Both the position numbers and the translations under genes were made by a program. Below, piece by piece: positions 60,906 to 64,000 of a DNA stretch of 64,000 nucleotides. The stretch's first letter is position 1. Each line of letters begins with the position of its first letter. The stretch lies in assembly GCA_902729315.2 (NCBI GenBank), contig LR746281.1, forward strand, positions 687,001 to 751,000, in the 5' to 3' direction. Origin of the DNA: Spirodela intermedia (taxonomy: Eukaryota > Streptophyta > Magnoliopsida > Alismatales > Araceae). The notes beneath the pieces are model-generated. The model ran no database searches. It saw nothing but the letters and a program-made list of their open reading frames with translations, and was not told the DNA's origin.

Positions 60906-62764
60906 CTGCCAATGGAAACGAAGTGATTTGGGGATTGTACAAAATTTAGCACATAGCATAACAACTACATAACAAGGAAAGCAATTAAATACCAACCAAA
61001 GCTTTCAAAAATTAGATAACAACCAAGACATTATAGTAAATCCATTCATCTACATAAACCGCCGTAGAATATCTTTGTTAAAAAAGTATGACCTAAAATC
61101 TTCGAACTTATCAATGCGTGTCCCGAGTACATTCTTGGCGTGGACATAAAGCACAATAAAGAAGATTGAGTCCAGTGATCCAGCGGAACATCCGAGGAAA
61201 CTTCCGCTTAAGGTATAAATTGATTACATTACAAGAAGTAACTTCATATATCATAAAAATTGAAAAAGCGCTATTTCATGCACCATGCCAAGCTTAACTC
61301 CGGCCGAAGATGAATTCCAGGGACCTAACTAAGAAGGAAGCTATCCAAAAAGACATGCGTGAACATTCCTGCGTACGAAAATCCTTTAAATACGTGCTTA
61401 GCCACTGTGTCATCGGAAGCAACAGCGATTACAAAAAACAAGGATTATAAAAAGGAAGCCAGATTACAACCGTATCACGCTATTCAGTAACATATTCAAA
61501 ATGCGGCACAAAATTTGTACGTTAAAGAGTTAAAAATCTGAAGGAAAGTGGTTCGAACCGTTTCGAATTAGGGCTCCTCGAATAAGCCGCGCCAAATTCC
61601 AGCAAGCGAAGTGGAAGCATTAGAGAGCGAAACGGCCAGAGAGTGTGACTACCTGTAGAAGTGAGAAGCGCGGCGGTTCTCCCTCCACCGATCTCCTTTC
61701 CTTCCTCCTGCTCTTCCCTTAGCTTCTCCTTCTCTCGCGGGATCACACCTCACAACCGCACTGTTGCTCCAGACTCTCTCGGCCTTTCCCTTACCCAGCA
61801 GAGGAGCAACCGTGACCCGGAAATATTCTAAAAAAGGATAATTAGTGAGTGAGGGAGGGAGAGAGATAGACCATTGGGCATGTGCAGCATGACATAATTG
61901 ACGTCATAAGCTTTATCTTTACCCATACATTTCGCTGCGCATAGGAACGCTGCAAGCTGCCGAGTTGCTGTCTGAAGTTCTGTGCGCTCACTTGTCGTCG
62001 GCATCTGTAACTCCGGAGTTCTCCCTCTTCGTCGACGCGTACAGAGTCCGGACATACGTTACACGTACCCATGATTTGTACACGTTGGTTTTTGCGAAAG
62101 AATCCCAAATGCTGACTCAAACGTAGTTTGCTAATTTTTTATTCTATAAGATGATTATTATAATTCTTTAAAATAACGTACATTATTATAAAAAACAAAT
62201 TTTGAGGAAGCCTCGGGCAGGATTTCGAGTGAAAAGAGCGTACCCATCGGACGGTCTAGATACGATCAGTAAATAGATCCACAGAAAGAGAGGATCTGTT
62301 GATGGTCGTCACAACTTGGTACAATTTGAATTGAACCCTATATTAATTCACAATTAGTTTATGGGCTCCCCCTCCTGTACGTTTATCACCTGTTTGACTT
62401 TCCAGGTCTGACGGGATGACGTTCTTCTATTATCGGATTGCCACGTGTCTTCTGTCTAGAAGATTTCAACCTGGTCCGATCTCGAACTCGCGACGTCCGG
62501 AAAGCACGAACGAAGCGCTACGCACCGAAGAAAATTCTCTACGAGTCGGCCGGTGGGGAGACCGTGCTTACGAGTAATTAAAAACTATTGAAGGACTTTT
62601 TTGCGATTAATTAAAAGTATTCGACTTGATATTGTCAGAAAGTCGTCTCTTAATTACTCGGCCGGTGGTCCCTTGGATGGTTCTGTAGCTGAGAAACTCC
62701 GCGAGGCCTAGTCGCCGTGTGAGACCTTCCTTGAGGAGTAGGGTTCGTTCGTCCAGTCGATCCA
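60906..62764. other. DUF789 5' leader and promoter, then AT-rich spacer
   Basis: A splice acceptor just before the start exon (60906-60910) implies a spliced 5' leader. A probable first leader exon lies near 61660-61780 in GC-rich, promoter-like DNA. The 92-residue - strand ORF at 61842-62120 matches nothing I know. Confidence 0.4.
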
Positions 62765-63345
62765 GGCAGGGGAGATTGAAGCCGCTCCCAATCTGGTCGT
62801 AGACTGGATCCTCGAGTTGCCGGGGGGTTGCGTTCCAGGATTTCTGTCGTGCGTCGTCTTCCGATCGGACGCATCGAAGCCGCTACCAATCTGGTCATAG
62901 ATTGGGTCGTCGAGTTGGTGAGGGCTGCGTTCCAGGAGTTCTATCGTGCAACGTCTTCCGATCGGACGCATTGAAGCCTCTACCAATCTTGCCGTAGATT
63001 GGGTCGTCAAGTTGGCGGGGGTTGCGTTCCAGGAGTTCTATCGCGCATCGTCTTCCGATCGGACGCATCGAAGTCACTACCAATCTGTCCGTGATTGGAT
63101 CGTCGAGTTGCCGGGGGTTGCGTTCCAGGAGTTCTATCACGCATCGTCTTCCGATCGGACGCATCGAAGCCGCTCCCAGTCTGGTCTTAGATTGGATCGT
63201 CGAGTTCCCCGGGGGTTGCGTTCCAGGAGTTCTATCACGCATCGTCTTCCGATCGGAGGCATCGAAGCCGCTCCCAGTCTGGTCTTAGATTGGATCGTCG
63301 AGTTCCCCGGGGGTTACGTTCCAGGATTTCTATTGCGTGTCATCT
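62765..63345. repeat. ~97-bp minisatellite, about six copies
   Basis: Head-to-tail GC-rich units with the marker CCGATCGGACGCAT (or a one-base variant) at 62861, 62958, 63055, 63151 and 63249, spacing 97, 97, 96 and 98, plus a diverged final copy ending in TCTTCTGATC. Each unit also has TGGATCGTCGAGTTG-like and GGTTGCGTTCCAGGA blocks. The period is not a multiple of three, so the peptide repeats on both strands change frame and are not a protein. Confidence 0.95.
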
Positions 63346-63456
63346 TCTGATCCCAGCCGATTTCGGTTGATTCTGTGTCCCGATCGGTTCCGAAGGTGCT
63401 GCAGATTTTGGATTTACCTGGAAAACTCATTCCGTGGCGGGGACGTGCAATGAGAG

Positions 63457-63696
63457 ATGGGGATCGATAGAAGCACCGGGAACGGGAGTTCCCTTCTGTC
63501 GTCGCCGGACAGGGTGGTGGATGGAGGGACGATGCCGACGAGGGAGGGCGACGGTTTGGCCTCCCCCTCTGCTTCCTCGACATCGTCGTTTTCCTCTTCC
63601 TCTTCCATTTCGTCAGCGTCGGGTCTCAACTTCATAGAGCACCGGGTGTCGAAGATGGACACCCTCGCCGGCGTCGCAATAAAGTACGGAGTCGAG
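63457..63696 (+). CDS. LysM-domain protein, first exon only (cut by window end)
   Basis: First coding exon of 80 residues, from ATG 63457 to a donor GAG|GTAATT at 63696. A Ser-rich N-terminus (SPSASSTSSFSSSSSISSAS) precedes the start of a LysM fold: FIEHRVSKMDTLAGVAIKYG, the typical beta-strand plus first helix of plant LysM proteins without a signal peptide. The remaining exons lie beyond the window. The lack of a signal peptide and transmembrane segment suggests the intracellular LysM group rather than a chitin receptor (inference). The 97-bp minisatellite ends about 110 bp upstream. Confidence 0.8.
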
Positions 63697-64000
63697 GTAA
63701 TTTAGACCCTTCCTCAGTGTTGAATTAGCGCGATGGATTCTGAGTATTTGAGGAGTCCAAACGGTTTCCTGAGAGTTCTCGGTTGGAAGTATCAGTTTCA
63801 TTTTTAATTATTCTAACGCCGAAATCCCCAATTATACCAAGCGGTTTATACCCCGCAACCCATCGAAACATGAAATCCATCTTGCTGTACGGCGGGATCT
63901 ACGTCGGGGTCATGTTTATTGGATCTATCGCGGTCGATGCTGCTTCCTGTTCTTTCTTCTTGTCCTGTGCGGGGTCTCGGCCGTAGTTATATACCCAGAC
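63697..64000 (+). other. Start of intron 1 of the LysM gene
   Basis: Sequence after the donor has no continuation of the LysM domain, and the window ends inside this presumed intron. Confidence 0.55.

Noticed and set aside
62895-63242. Repetitive 115-residue ORF with repeated RPIGRRC..ELLERNPRQLDDPI units
   Set aside because: It comes from the 97-bp minisatellite; the period is not a multiple of three and both strands give similar artefacts.

Overview
This is nuclear DNA of a flowering plant. The genes are split by many short canonical GT-AG introns. Several coding regions are very GC-rich (aquaporin, NHL, the two RING genes) while introns and spacers are AT-rich. Long (CT)n/(GA)n microsatellites are everywhere, and the left end carries a decayed plant Ty3/gypsy retrotransposon. 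The strong GC contrast and the protein variants suggest a monocot, perhaps a commelinid such as a palm, banana or ginger relative. That placement is inference.

Layout. 1-4.5 kb: decayed Ty3/gypsy element with a possible 3' LTR. 4.5-9.0 kb (-): plastid WAT1-like EamA transporter, 7 exons. 9.2-9.7 kb: a three-unit tandem repeat. 9.9-10.9 kb (-): TIP3-type tonoplast aquaporin with a 47-bp minisatellite in intron 2. 13.2-14.0 kb (+): intronless NHL (NDR1/HIN1-like) protein. 14.7-17.8 kb (-): BROX-like BRO1-domain protein, 11 exons. 20.6 kb (+): 72-residue small protein. 24.8-33.9 kb (+): SNF2/RING helicase-like protein of the CHR27/CHR28 type. 34.6-43.3 kb (-): PRMT6-like arginine methyltransferase, 13 exons, tail to tail with the SNF2 gene. 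44.9-46.5 kb (-): DUF829/TMEM53-like alpha/beta hydrolase. 48.6-51.2 kb (-): prefoldin subunit 5. 51.9 and 54.4 kb (+): tandem pair of zinc-ribbon/RING-H2 E3 ligase genes. 56.0 kb (+): 115-residue basic protein. 56.4-60.9 kb (-): DUF789 protein. 62.8-63.3 kb: 97-bp minisatellite. 63.5 kb (+): first exon of a LysM-domain gene cut by the window end.

The genes do not form one pathway; this is an ordinary mixed gene neighbourhood. I assembled exon models by hand. Every multi-exon CDS given here keeps one open frame across all junctions, which is the main support for the coordinates.

I found no convincing new system. The observations most worth checking are the 17-bp antisense overlap of two stop-proximal coding exons at 56.37 kb, the RING gene pair whose RING-encoding DNA is far more alike than the rest and which is followed in both copies by the same ~109-bp tandem repeat, a GC-AG intron in the prefoldin gene, and several unnamed tandem repeat families.
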